Shown piece after piece: positions 1-6,454 of a stretch of 20,815 nt of DNA (position 1 is its first letter; each line of letters opens with the position of its first letter). This DNA is from Propionibacterium sp. (GTDB lineage Bacteria > Actinomycetota > Actinomycetes > Propionibacteriales > Propionibacteriaceae), in NCBI GenBank assembly GCA_012837465.1, contig DURG01000220.1:1-20815 (forward strand), given 5' to 3'. A program made the position numbers and the translations under genes. Under the pieces are notes generated by a model. It saw only the letters and a program-made list of their open reading frames with translations. It was not told the DNA's origin and searched no databases.

Positions 1-1
1 C

Positions 2-787
2 GGCGCCGGGGCCGGGGCCGCGATGGTCGGTCTGAGGCCGATCATCGAGATCGAGATCGCCCCGTTCATCTACGTGGCAATGGACCAGCTCACCTCGATC
101 ATCTCGAAGTCGACCTATTTGTACGGAGGCCAGGCCTCCCTGCCCATCACCGTGCGGATGCCGATGATGTACCAGGTCGGAAACGCCGCCCAGCACTCGG
201 ATCGCCCGATCTCGACGCTAGCGACGCTGCCGGGCCTGAAGATCGTGGCACCGTCGACACCCGTCGATCTGTACGGCCTCTTGAAGACCGCGATCCGTAC
301 CGACGACCCGGTGGTGGTGTTCGAGGACTTCAGCCGGGGCGGAACTCGCAGCGACATCCCCGACGACACCGACTTCACCATCCCGTTGGGTAAGGGTGAG
401 GTCAAGCGCGAGGGCACGGACTGCACGATCGTGACCATCGCCGGCGCCTTGGGCGCCGCCGAGATCGCGGCCGGGCAGCTAGCCGAGGACGGCATCTCAG
501 TGGAGATCGTCGACCCACGCTCAATCATCCCGCTGGACCTCGACCTGATACTGGAGTCGGTCGCCAAGACTAAGCACCTCGTGATCGCGGACCCATGCCA
601 CGACTTCGGCTCCATCGCCTCCCACATCTCGGCGCTGGTAGCAGAAGACGGCTTCTGGTCCCTCGAGGCCCCGATCAAGCGCGTCGTCACGCCGCACACG
701 CACATCCCGTACAACCGCTCGATGGAGCAGACCCTGTACCCGACCCCCGACCGCATCGCCACTGCTGTGCGCGAAGTACTGGAGTGA
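2..787 (+). CDS. 2-oxoacid dehydrogenase E1 component, beta subunit (5' truncated by window edge)
   Basis: This is the thiamine-diphosphate E1 beta chain of a pyruvate/acetoin/branched-chain type 2-oxoacid dehydrogenase complex, which with E1 alpha decarboxylates the oxoacid and passes the acyl group to E2 lipoate. The frame is open to the window edge and begins with the family's GAAxxGLRPIIE segment, so the true start lies upstream and the ATG at 23 is internal. Visible family segments are the pyrimidine-binding region (QHSDRP, LPGLKIVAPSTP, DDPVVVFED) and the C-terminal transketolase domain (GKGEVKREGTDCTIVTIAG, VEIVDPRSIIPLD). The visible 261 residues fit a protein of about 330. The stop is 4 nt before the E2 start, so the two are co-transcribed. 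I cannot tell the substrate: E1 alpha and E3 are not in view. Confidence 0.93.
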   Translation, partial: GAGAGAAMVGLRPIIEIEIAPFIYVAMDQLTSIISKSTYLYGGQASLPITVRMPMMYQVGNAAQHSDRPISTLATLPGLKIVAPSTPVDLYGLLKTAIRTDDPVVVFEDFSRGGTRSDIPDDTDFTIPLGKGEVKREGTDCTIVTIAGALGAAEIAAGQLAEDGISVEIVDPRSIIPLDLDLILESVAKTKHLVIADPCHDFGSIASHISALVAEDGFWSLEAPIKRVVTPHTHIPYNRSMEQTLYPTPDRIATAVREVLE

Positions 788-791
788 GCCG

Positions 792-1934
792 ATGAAAGAG
801 ATCAAGCTCCCCCAATGGGGCATGTCCATGATGGAGGGCACCATCACTGACTGGCTCGTCCAACCGGGCGACACGGTCACGGTGGGCCAGACGGTCGCCG
901 AGGTCGAATCATCCAAGACCACCAACACCGTCGAGGCCATGCACGCCGGCACCATCGGCAAGCTGCTCGTGGAGGTCGGCGCGACGGTGCCGGTCAACAC
1001 AGTGCTGGCCACCATTCTCGAGGAGGGTGAATGGGCCGACGACCAACCTGCCGTGGTGCCGCCCGAGGAGGCCAAGGCAGCCGAGGCTCCCCAGGCGGCA
1101 CCGCGGGAGCGCGGACCGGGCGTCAACGTCCAGGCCGTACCCCTGGCCCGACGCCTGGCCAAGGAGAACGGGATTGACCTCACCACCGTCACAGGCACCG
1201 GGCCACGGGGCAGGGTGATGGTGGCCGACATCGAGGCGGCCATCGAGACGGCAGACTCGGGCAACGCCCCGGCTGGTGCAGGGGAGAAGATGAGCCGCAT
1301 GCGCAAGATCATCGGCGAGCGCATGGTCGAGTCGCTGCGGCACAGCGCCCAGCTCACCCTCGTGACCACAGCCGACGTCACCGAGTTCGCCGAGCTCCGC
1401 GCATCGGGGGACGGCGCCAAGCCCACCTATGCGGATGCAGTGATCCGCGCGGTTGCCCTGGCCCTCAAGGACCATCCGGGCGTCAACTCACGGATCGACG
1501 GCGAGGGCATCGTTGCACTCGACGACGTCAACGTCGGCATGGCGGTGGCCCTCGACGAAGGGCTCGTCGTCCCGGTGATCCGCAACGCCGACGGCCTGAC
1601 GCTGGCGGAATTGGCCCCCATCACGGCCGATCTCGCCGGAAAGGCCAGGAAAGGCGCACTGGGCCCCGATGACTTCGACGGCGGCACGTTCACGGTGACC
1701 AGCCTGGGCGGCCAGGGTATCGACGCTTTCACGCCGGTGCTGAACCTCCCTGAGCCGGCCATCCTGGGTGTCGGCCGCTCGCGCGAAGTCGCGGTGCGGG
1801 ACGGCGACGAAGTGGCCTGGCGCCGGCACATGACGCTCAGCCTGACGATCGACCACCGGTTGATCGACGGTTACCCGGGCGCCTTGTTCCTAGCCGACGT
1901 GGTCGGCCACCTCGAGCAACCCGGGGAGCTTTAG
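792..1934 (+). CDS. 2-oxoacid dehydrogenase E2, dihydrolipoamide acyltransferase
   Basis: This is the E2 core of the same complex, carrying the acyl group on a lipoyl-lysine swinging arm and transferring it to CoA. There is one lipoyl domain at residues 1-76, with the likely lipoylated Lys42 in VESSKTTN. A Pro/Ala-rich linker (about 85-112) leads to a peripheral-subunit-binding domain at about 114-150 (VPLARRLAKENGIDL, GTGPRGRV). The catalytic domain runs from about 165 to 380 with the acyltransferase motif DHRLIDG (His355, Asp359). At 380 aa with a single lipoyl domain it is a short E2. The ATG at 792 follows the E1 beta stop by 4 nt, with GGAG inside the E1 beta end acting as ribosome-binding site. 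The N-terminus LPQWGMSMMEGTI resembles acetoin-dehydrogenase E2 (AcoC) as much as pyruvate E2, so substrate is left open. Confidence 0.93.
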   Translation: MKEIKLPQWGMSMMEGTITDWLVQPGDTVTVGQTVAEVESSKTTNTVEAMHAGTIGKLLVEVGATVPVNTVLATILEEGEWADDQPAVVPPEEAKAAEAPQAAPRERGPGVNVQAVPLARRLAKENGIDLTTVTGTGPRGRVMVADIEAAIETADSGNAPAGAGEKMSRMRKIIGERMVESLRHSAQLTLVTTADVTEFAELRASGDGAKPTYADAVIRAVALALKDHPGVNSRIDGEGIVALDDVNVGMAVALDEGLVVPVIRNADGLTLAELAPITADLAGKARKGALGPDDFDGGTFTVTSLGGQGIDAFTPVLNLPEPAILGVGRSREVAVRDGDEVAWRRHMTLSLTIDHRLIDGYPGALFLADVVGHLEQPGEL

Positions 1935-1959
1935 GCTTCGCTGGATGCTCATTTCGGTT

Positions 1960-1992
1960 GGGGTCACCCTCCCGGTCAGGGAGGGTGACCCC
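1960..1992 (+). terminator. Perfect 14-bp hairpin terminator after the E2 gene
   Basis: The left arm GGGGTCACCCTCCC (1960-1973) pairs without mismatch to GGGAGGGTGACCCC (1979-1992) across a 5-nt GGTCA loop, 25 nt after the E2 stop. No T-tract follows, as is usual for actinobacterial hairpin terminators. Confidence 0.8.
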
Positions 1993-2040
1993 AGGGCTGA
2001 GCAACTGTCCGATCGGCCGCCCACTGAAGCCCTGCCCCCC

Positions 2041-2046
2041 TAGGCT
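2041..2046 (+). promoter_or_regulatory. -10 box TAGGCT for the DUF6328 gene (leaderless)
   Basis: TAGGCT is followed by 6 nt and then the ATG at 2053, which places the transcription start on or next to the start codon. No Shine-Dalgarno sequence precedes the ATG. I see no good -35 match. Confidence 0.55.
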
Positions 2047-2052
2047 GTGTCG

Positions 2053-2535
2053 ATGAGTGACTCCGAGACGAAAGAGAGCCCGCTCGAGAAGCTGGACCGC
2101 AACTGGGGCGACATCCTGCAGGAACTGCGCGTCACCCAGACCGGCAACCAGATCCTCTTCGGCTTCCTGCTCATCCTGCCTTTCCAGTCGACGTTCTCCG
2201 AGATCAGCGGGATGGAACGCTGGACCTACCTCGTGGTGTTCCTCCTCGTGTCGCTGTCGACGCTGTTCAACGTCGCACCGGCGGCCGCACACCGGCTGCT
2301 GTCAGATCGCCAGCGCAAGACGGAACTCATCCGGATGTCCACCATCTGGGCCAAGATCGCGTTGGCCCTCCTGGGGCTGGCCATGGCCGGCGCCGTCGCC
2401 CTCGTCGTCGACATGGTGCTCGGTTCGTACTTCGGTGTCGCGACAGGCATCGTGCTTGCCCTGGTGGCCGCTGGCCTGTGGGCGCTGATGCCGCTGCGGA
2501 TCCTTCACAAGGGGGAGCCCGACGAGTTGGACTAG
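2053..2535 (+). CDS. DUF6328 family four-helix membrane protein
   Basis: A 160-aa protein that I place in the DUF6328 family of actinobacterial membrane proteins, from the N-terminal ELRVTQTGNQILFGFLL motif followed by PFQ. Its function is unknown. Four hydrophobic segments are visible at about 31-48, 56-76, 98-121 and 126-148, with a short acidic N-terminus and the charged segment RLLSDRQRKTELIR between helices 2 and 3. An in-frame GTG at 2047 would add two residues. The ATG at 2053 is preferred because it sits 7 nt after a TAGGCT -10 box. The gene is monocistronic and converges with the DUF1295 gene across 24 nt with no obvious terminator. Confidence 0.82.
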   Translation: MSDSETKESPLEKLDRNWGDILQELRVTQTGNQILFGFLLILPFQSTFSEISGMERWTYLVVFLLVSLSTLFNVAPAAAHRLLSDRQRKTELIRMSTIWAKIALALLGLAMAGAVALVVDMVLGSYFGVATGIVLALVAAGLWALMPLRILHKGEPDELD

Positions 2536-2559
2536 CGCGCCTCCCACACGCGAACCGAC

Positions 2560-3369
2560 TCAGGCGGACCGGGGCGGAAGCGGGAAGAACCCGCTGGTGC
2601 GCGCCTTGTACTCGTCCCAGCCGGGGCGCCCCTCCATGCGCTTCTCAGTCAGGGGCTTGCCGGTGCGGAAGGCCAAGGCCCACGTCATCAGCAACGGCGA
2701 CAGGATCGTCAGCACGCCGGGCCAGGAACTGGCGGCGACGAGGAACAGGCCCCACCAGACGGCAGCGTCACCGAAGTAGTTCGGGTGCCGCGTCCAGGCC
2801 CAGACGCCGCGGTCCATGATCGTGCCCTTGTTCGCCGGGTTGGCCCGGAACGCCGACATCTGGGCGTCGCCCACGACCTCGAAGAACATCCCGATCCCCC
2901 AGATCGCGGCGCCGACCCAGGCGATCCAGTTCAGGGGGCCAGTGGCGAACATGCCGACGACCTGCACCATCGCGACGATGAACATCACAACGAGTTGGAA
3001 GGCGTAGACCTTGGTGAGCATGTGCAACTCACCCTTCCCCTCGGGCGCCCCGTTGAGCAGGTCGACATAGCGGGGATCCTCCTCGCCACCGCGCTGCCGC
3101 CAAGCGAGGAAGCCGGCCAAGCGCAGGCCCCAGATAGAGGTGAGAACGAGCATCAGGATGCGGCGGCCGTCGTCGCCATGGCCAGCCGAGGCGAAGAAGG
3201 CCACGACCGCCGCGACGACGAAGCCGAGACCCCAGACCACGTCGATGACCGCGAAGCGCTTGAGCCTGCGCCCGACCAGCCAGGTGACGGAGATCAGGAC
3301 GGTGAGGGCGGCCAGCACCCACGGCAGGGAGGTCAGCCAGGCGACCGTCGGGAAGTCGGCGAACATCAT
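2560..3369 (-). CDS. DUF1295 (steroid-reductase-like) membrane protein
   Basis: A 269-aa polytopic membrane protein of the DUF1295 family, whose C-terminal half resembles steroid 5-alpha-reductase/isoprenylcysteine methyltransferase-type membrane enzymes. Evidence is the signature GVWAWTRHPNYFGD at about 188-201, followed by TEKRMEGRPGWDEYK and the terminal FFPLPPR. About seven hydrophobic segments are visible. The reaction is not established; enzymes of this fold act on lipophilic substrates. An AAGGA ribosome-binding site lies 6 nt before the ATG. It follows the CarH-like regulator gene but has its own promoter, whose -35 region is covered by two regulator-type boxes, so I infer light/B12 control. 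Most likely a lipid- or isoprenoid-modifying enzyme, but that is inference. Confidence 0.85.
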   Translation of the reverse strand: MMFADFPTVAWLTSLPWVLAALTVLISVTWLVGRRLKRFAVIDVVWGLGFVVAAVVAFFASAGHGDDGRRILMLVLTSIWGLRLAGFLAWRQRGGEEDPRYVDLLNGAPEGKGELHMLTKVYAFQLVVMFIVAMVQVVGMFATGPLNWIAWVGAAIWGIGMFFEVVGDAQMSAFRANPANKGTIMDRGVWAWTRHPNYFGDAAVWWGLFLVAASSWPGVLTILSPLLMTWALAFRTGKPLTEKRMEGRPGWDEYKARTSGFFPLPPRSA

Positions 3370-3402
3370 GGGGAGTCCTTGCGTAGACGGAAGATTGGCC
3401 TC

Positions 3403-3432
3403 AGCCTAGCCCCAAGATGAGCGCTTGTGCAA
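3403..3432 (-). promoter_or_regulatory. Promoter of the DUF1295 gene
   Basis: On the minus strand TTGCAC (3432-3427) and TAGGCT (3408-3403) are separated by 18 bp, predicting a start near 3396 and a leader of about 27 nt that contains the AAGGA ribosome-binding site. The -35 box lies inside the candidate CarH-type operator. Confidence 0.6.
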
Positions 3433-3443
3433 TCTTTGTACAA
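3425..3443 (-). promoter_or_regulatory. Candidate CarH/LitR operator: two 11-bp-spaced boxes
   Basis: Two near-identical palindromic octamers, TTGTACAA (3443-3436) and TTGCACAA (3432-3425) on the minus strand, begin exactly 11 bp apart. CarH from Thermus is known to bind head-to-tail 11-bp repeats containing TGTnnA with its MerR domains. Both boxes match this and overlap the -35 of the DUF1295 promoter, as expected for a repressor. The site lies 6 bp beyond the regulator's own stop codon. Confidence 0.6.
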
Positions 3444-3449
3444 GGTTGC

Positions 3450-4337
3450 TCAGTGCATGGCCCCGGCCCGCAGTGCCGTCGAGACCTCATCGGCGGCCTC
3501 GGCGACGGCGTCCGACAACTGCTGCGCCCTCCGGACCTTGGGGGCCAAGGACCCACCCGCCCACACTGCGATCGGCGGCGACGCGGCGTTGAGCCTGTCC
3601 ACCACCTCCTGCGCCTTGGCCACCTTGGAGCACAGCGGTACCCCAACGACGGCGGCGCGGGGCTGGAGGGTGCCCGCGGCGGCCTCCCAATCAGCTACCG
3701 GAACGTCATCACCGAGGTAGACCACACCGACGCCCAACCGGCGCAGGCACACAGCGAAGGACATCAGGCCCACCTGGTGGTGCGACCCCTCAGGGAGCCC
3801 CACCAGCACCTCGGGGCGCTCGGCGTCGGGCAGCTCGTCGTAGACCCGGCCAAGGGCCCGCATGACGCCAGCGCTCGCGAAGTGCTCCTCCGCCACGCTC
3901 ACCTCGTCGTTCGCCCACGCCTGACCCAGGCGGGCCATCTCCGGCATCAGCCACTTGTCGAGCACCTGCTCCAGCGGCGCGAACTTGAGCGCGCGGTCGA
4001 GCACGTCGGCCAGGCTCACGGAGTTGAGGCTTGCGGCCGCGCCCACCAGGTCGGGCCGCGGCGACCGGCCCATCTCGAACCGCTTCTCGGCGTGTTCGAC
4101 CTTGAGGGCGGGAGCCACACTGCGGGCAGCGACGGAGGCAGGGACGCCGACGTTGACGAGTGCGGCCATGGCGCGCAACCTGGCCACGTCGGCGTCGGAG
4201 TAGAGGCGGTAGCCGCCAGGCGAGCGCACCGGATCCACCACGCCGTAGCGGCGCTGCCACATGCGCAGGGTCGTTTCAAGGATGCCGGTGAGCGCCGCGA
4301 CCTGTTTCACGGTGTATCCGGCGGGCGAGCTGTCCAC
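3450..4337 (-). CDS. MerR-family regulator with cobalamin-binding light-sensor module (CarH/LitR-like)
   Basis: A 295-aa transcriptional regulator. Residues 8-75 are a MerR winged helix (YTVKQVAALTG, LRMWQRRYG, GGYRLYSDADVARL). Residues about 95-170 are the helical cobalamin-capping domain, with the Wx9EH signature (Trp141, Glu151, His152) that marks adenosylcobalamin photoreceptors such as CarH. Residues about 175-290 are a B12-binding Rossmann domain with SHHQVG, where His187 would be the lower axial cobalt ligand. The family consensus there is ExHxxG, so a Ser replaces the Glu. In this family AdoCbl drives tetramer formation and repression in the dark, and light breaks the Co-C bond and releases DNA. 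The start is GTG, 6 nt after a TAGGCT -10 box. A further TTGTGCAA box upstream suggests autoregulation. Light sensing itself is inference. Confidence 0.88.
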   Translation of the reverse strand: MDSSPAGYTVKQVAALTGILETTLRMWQRRYGVVDPVRSPGGYRLYSDADVARLRAMAALVNVGVPASVAARSVAPALKVEHAEKRFEMGRSPRPDLVGAAASLNSVSLADVLDRALKFAPLEQVLDKWLMPEMARLGQAWANDEVSVAEEHFASAGVMRALGRVYDELPDAERPEVLVGLPEGSHHQVGLMSFAVCLRRLGVGVVYLGDDVPVADWEAAAGTLQPRAAVVGVPLCSKVAKAQEVVDRLNAASPPIAVWAGGSLAPKVRRAQQLSDAVAEAADEVSTALRAGAMH

Positions 4338-4343
4338 GGGGGC

Positions 4344-4349
4344 AGCCTA
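4344..4349 (-). promoter_or_regulatory. -10 box TAGGCT for the MerR regulator (leaderless)
   Basis: TAGGCT on the minus strand is followed by 6 nt (GCCCCC) and the GTG start at 4337, so the transcript should begin at or next to the start codon. The CarH-type box lies just upstream. Confidence 0.55.
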
Positions 4350-4356
4350 CCAAGGA

Positions 4357-4364
4357 TTGCACAA
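4357..4364 (-). promoter_or_regulatory. Candidate autoregulatory CarH/LitR box TTGTGCAA
   Basis: On the minus strand TTGTGCAA lies in the -10/-35 spacer of the regulator's own promoter. It matches the boxes at 3425-3443. Weak 11-bp-phased flanks are visible on both sides (ACGTCCAA before, TTGGTAGG after). Autoregulation is inferred. Confidence 0.45.
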
Positions 4365-4380
4365 AGCTTGGACGTAGGAA

Positions 4381-4545
4381 CTAGTCGGGGCGTGACACCT
4401 CGATGAAGGCCGGCGCGCACTGGACGCCATCGCAGCCCTCCCAGCAGTCGTCGCCAGCGTGCGTGCACTCCTGCCCCATCACAGGCTGCACCTCGCAGGC
4501 GAAGCAGGCACCGTCAACTTCAGCACCGCAGTTGGCACACTTCAT
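4381..4545 (-). CDS. Small Cys-rich zinc-ribbon-like protein (54 aa)
   Basis: A 54-residue ORF starting MKCANCGAEVDGACFACEV and ending EVSRPD. It has eight cysteines: C3, C6, C14, C17, C27, C34, C38 and C43. The first four form CxxC-x7-CxxC, a typical zinc-ribbon knuckle pair. The rest (C-x6-C-x3-C-x4-C) could bind a second metal or form disulfides. I do not recognise a family. Support for it being a real gene: it fills the gap between two genes on the same strand, starts 6 nt after a TACTCT -10 box, ends 43 nt before the CarH-like regulator, and has a strongly biased composition unlike random GC-rich ORFs. Its role is unknown; a small metal-binding or protein-protein adaptor is plausible. 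Confidence 0.72.
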   Translation of the reverse strand: MKCANCGAEVDGACFACEVQPVMGQECTHAGDDCWEGCDGVQCAPAFIEVSRPD

Positions 4546-4551
4546 GCGGCC

Positions 4552-4557
4552 AGAGTA
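4552..4557 (-). promoter_or_regulatory. -10 box TACTCT for the Cys-rich gene (leaderless)
   Basis: TACTCT on the minus strand is followed by GGCCGC and then the ATG at 4545. The spacing matches the other leaderless starts in this window, and no ribosome-binding site is visible. Confidence 0.5.
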
Positions 4558-4587
4558 ACCCCGGCGTGCCCCGACAAGGGGAAGGGG

Positions 4588-4911
4588 TCAGAGATAGAGG
4601 CCCGTGCCGCCGTCGGCTGTGGCGGTGGAGGCGACCGCGTGCAGGTCGCGCTCACGCATCAGCACGAAACTCTTGGCTTGGAGTTCGACCTCAGCGCGGT
4701 CCTCCGGGTCGAACAGCACCCTGTCGTCGACCTCCACGGAACGCACGTTCGGCCCGATGGCCACCACCTTCGCCCACGTGAGCCGTCGGCCCATCTGGAC
4801 AGTGGCTGGGATGAGGATGCCGCCGCCGCTGCGGCGCTCGGTGCCGACCGCATCGACGTCGACGAGCACCCGGTCGTGCAGCATCCGGATGGAAAGGTTG
4901 GGTTCGCTCAC
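4588..4911 (-). CDS. GroES-like co-chaperonin paralogue
   Basis: A 107-aa protein with the Cpn10 fold. It has DRVLVDVD at residues 13-20, a mobile-loop region at about 22-37 containing GGGILIP (the GroEL-contacting GGIxL element of GroES), and a C-terminal strand region GDRVLF-like (VDDRVLFDPEDRAEVE, 61-76). Canonical GroES sits beside groEL and is about 97 aa. This copy has no groEL neighbour, has an extra tail ending GGTGLYL, and lies in the DUF3618-bcp neighbourhood, so it is a paralogue rather than the main co-chaperonin. The ATG overlaps the DUF3618 stop by 4 nt (ATGA), indicating translational coupling. Whether it still binds GroEL is unknown. Confidence 0.85.
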   Translation of the reverse strand: MSEPNLSIRMLHDRVLVDVDAVGTERRSGGGILIPATVQMGRRLTWAKVVAIGPNVRSVEVDDRVLFDPEDRAEVELQAKSFVLMRERDLHAVASTATADGGTGLYL

Positions 4912-5231
4912 TTCTCGAGCGCCCGGCGGGCCTGCGTCGCCAGCGTGCGGCGGCCCGCGACCTGCGAGACGGCCACGAAGAACACCACGGCACCGAGCAC
5001 GGCGCCGCCGATCATCAGGAGGCGGTCGCGGCGCCAGGCGCCCGTGTCGTCCTTGAACTGCGACGTGGCGTGGTCGAACTCCGTCTTGGCGAACTGCTTG
5101 ACCTGTTCCGCCGATTCCTTCGCGATGTTCTTCGGCTTCATCGACTCGACGGCCTCAGAAGTCGCGTCGGCGAGCTTGGCGCGGTTGGCTGCGAGATCGA
5201 CGCGGATCTCATCCACGGTGCGGGTGCCCAT
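4908..5231 (-). CDS. DUF3618 single-pass membrane protein
   Basis: A 107-aa DUF3618 protein. The N-terminal RTVDEIRVDLAANRAKLADA repeat-like helix (residues 4-23) is the family signature, followed by a charged amphipathic stretch (30-65) and one transmembrane helix at about 71-92, then a short basic tail. The function of the family is unknown. Start choice: the ATG at 5231 has GAGGGAGA upstream at suitable distance and a minus-strand TAGGCT (5270-5265) that would give a leader of about 27 nt. It is the first gene of a two-gene unit with the GroES-like gene and is divergent from bcp. Confidence 0.82.
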   Translation of the reverse strand: MGTRTVDEIRVDLAANRAKLADATSEAVESMKPKNIAKESAEQVKQFAKTEFDHATSQFKDDTGAWRRDRLLMIGGAVLGAVVFFVAVSQVAGRRTLATQARRALEK

Positions 5232-5264
5232 GCAAGTTCTCCCTCAATAGGTTCTGCGCTGTCC

Positions 5265-5270
5265 AGCCTA
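5265..5270 (-). promoter_or_regulatory. -10 box TAGGCT for the DUF3618-groES-like unit
   Basis: TAGGCT on the minus strand lies 33 nt before the ATG, leaving room for a leader with a GGGAGA ribosome-binding site. This contrasts with the leaderless bcp promoter in the same intergenic region. Confidence 0.4.
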
Positions 5271-5306
5271 GCGGGATTGACCAAGTGGGGTCATCCAAAG
5301 CCGCAC

Positions 5307-5312
5307 TAGACT
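5307..5312 (+). promoter_or_regulatory. -10 box TAGACT for bcp (leaderless)
   Basis: TAGACT is followed by GGCCCAC (7 nt) and the ATG at 5320, with no Shine-Dalgarno sequence between. A TTGACC at 5277-5282 is 24 bp away, too far for a standard -35. Confidence 0.55.
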
Positions 5313-5319
5313 GGCCCAC

Positions 5320-5799
5320 ATGACCGCACGTTTGACCACCGGCACGCCCGCACCCGCCTTCACCCTGCCCGACAGCGAAGGCAACGAGGTATCGCTGAGC
5401 GATTTTGCAGGACGCTCGGTCATCCTCTACTTCTATCCCGCCGCGATGACCCCGGGCTGCACCACGCAGGCCGTCGACTTCTCGGCCTCGCTCGACGCCT
5501 TCCAGGAGGCTGGCTACGTCGTACTCGGCTGCTCCCCCGACGAGGTGGAGAAGCTGGCCAAGTTCAAGGACAAGTCCGAACTCGGCCTGACCCTGCTGGC
5601 GGATCCCGAGAAGAAGGTGCTCAACCTCTACGGCGCCTACGGTCTCCGCAAGCTGTACGGCAAGGAGATCGAGGGCGTGCTCCGATCCACCTTCGTGATC
5701 GACGTCGACGACGAGGGCAACGGCCTCGTGCGAGTGGCCCAGTACAACGTCAAGGCGACGGGACACGTGGCGAAGCTGCGCCGCGAACTGGGTGTCTGA
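5320..5799 (+). CDS. bcp: Thiol peroxidase of the Bcp/PrxQ family
   Basis: A 159-aa peroxiredoxin that reduces H2O2 and organic hydroperoxides in the cytosol. The active-site loop PAAMTPGCTTQ carries the peroxidatic Cys47, with Pro40 and Thr44 of the PxxxT/SxxC motif conserved and Arg121 plausibly completing the site. In two-Cys Bcp the resolving cysteine lies five residues on (CTTQAC); here that position is Val52. The only other cysteine is Cys71, in LGCSPDE, where most relatives have a small residue. The enzyme may therefore work as a 1-Cys peroxiredoxin, use Cys71, or be resolved by an external thiol. It starts from a leaderless promoter and overlaps the next gene by 8 nt. Confidence 0.93.
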   Translation: MTARLTTGTPAPAFTLPDSEGNEVSLSDFAGRSVILYFYPAAMTPGCTTQAVDFSASLDAFQEAGYVVLGCSPDEVEKLAKFKDKSELGLTLLADPEKKVLNLYGAYGLRKLYGKEIEGVLRSTFVIDVDDEGNGLVRVAQYNVKATGHVAKLRRELGV

Positions 5800-6445
5800 C
5801 CACTTCCTCACCGTCGACGCCGCACCCGGCCGCGGCGTCGACGTCGAACTTGAGATCAAGCGCTCCCGCTTCCTGACCCGCATCCGGCGGGTGACCACGG
5901 AGGACGAGGCGCGCGCCGTGATCGAGGAACGTCGCTCCACCCAGTTCGACGCCCGGCACCACTGCTCGGCCTTCGTCCTCGGCGCGGATGCACGCACGGC
6001 ACGAAGCTCGGACGACGGCGAACCCGCGGGCACCGCGGGCATCCCCATGCTGCAGGTGCTGCAGAAGAACTCGTTGACCGATGTCGTGGCCGTTGTGACC
6101 CGCTACTTCGGCGGCATCAAGCTGGGTGCCGGCGGGCTGGTGCGCGCCTATTCCGACGCAGTGGCGCAGGCCGTGGAGGCCGTCGGCGTGCGCACCGTGC
6201 AGTTGTGCCGCCTCTACCGGGTGGACGTCGACTTCGCCTCCGCCGGCCTGATGGAGGACCAGTTGCGGGGCCTGGTGCTCCCCTCGGGCGAGGCGCTGGT
6301 GGTCGACGGCGTGGAGTGGTCCGACAAAGCCCACATCAAGGTGGCCGTGTCGGCTGGCGCCGAGGATGAACTCAACACCGCCCTGGCCACGCTGTCAGCC
6401 GGCACCCTGACCGCCATGCCGGTCGGCGAACGCTGGGTTGGCTAG
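5792..6445 (+). CDS. YigZ/IMPACT family protein
   Basis: A 217-aa protein of the YigZ family. The N-terminal IMPACT domain (about 15-130) carries the signatures SDDGEPAGTAGIPML (73-87) and VTRYFGGIKLGAGG (102-115). A C-terminal DUF1949-like domain occupies about 140-210. Eukaryotic IMPACT regulates the kinase GCN2; the bacterial role is not settled. The GTG start at 5792 overlaps the bcp stop by 8 nt, so translation is probably coupled to bcp. An alternative start further in would lose the conserved KRSRFLT strand, so the GTG is preferred. The gene ends 9 nt before the convergent tRNA. Confidence 0.88.
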   Translation: MSDHFLTVDAAPGRGVDVELEIKRSRFLTRIRRVTTEDEARAVIEERRSTQFDARHHCSAFVLGADARTARSSDDGEPAGTAGIPMLQVLQKNSLTDVVAVVTRYFGGIKLGAGGLVRAYSDAVAQAVEAVGVRTVQLCRLYRVDVDFASAGLMEDQLRGLVLPSGEALVVDGVEWSDKAHIKVAVSAGAEDELNTALATLSAGTLTAMPVGERWVG

Positions 6446-6454
6446 GGCCGAAAG

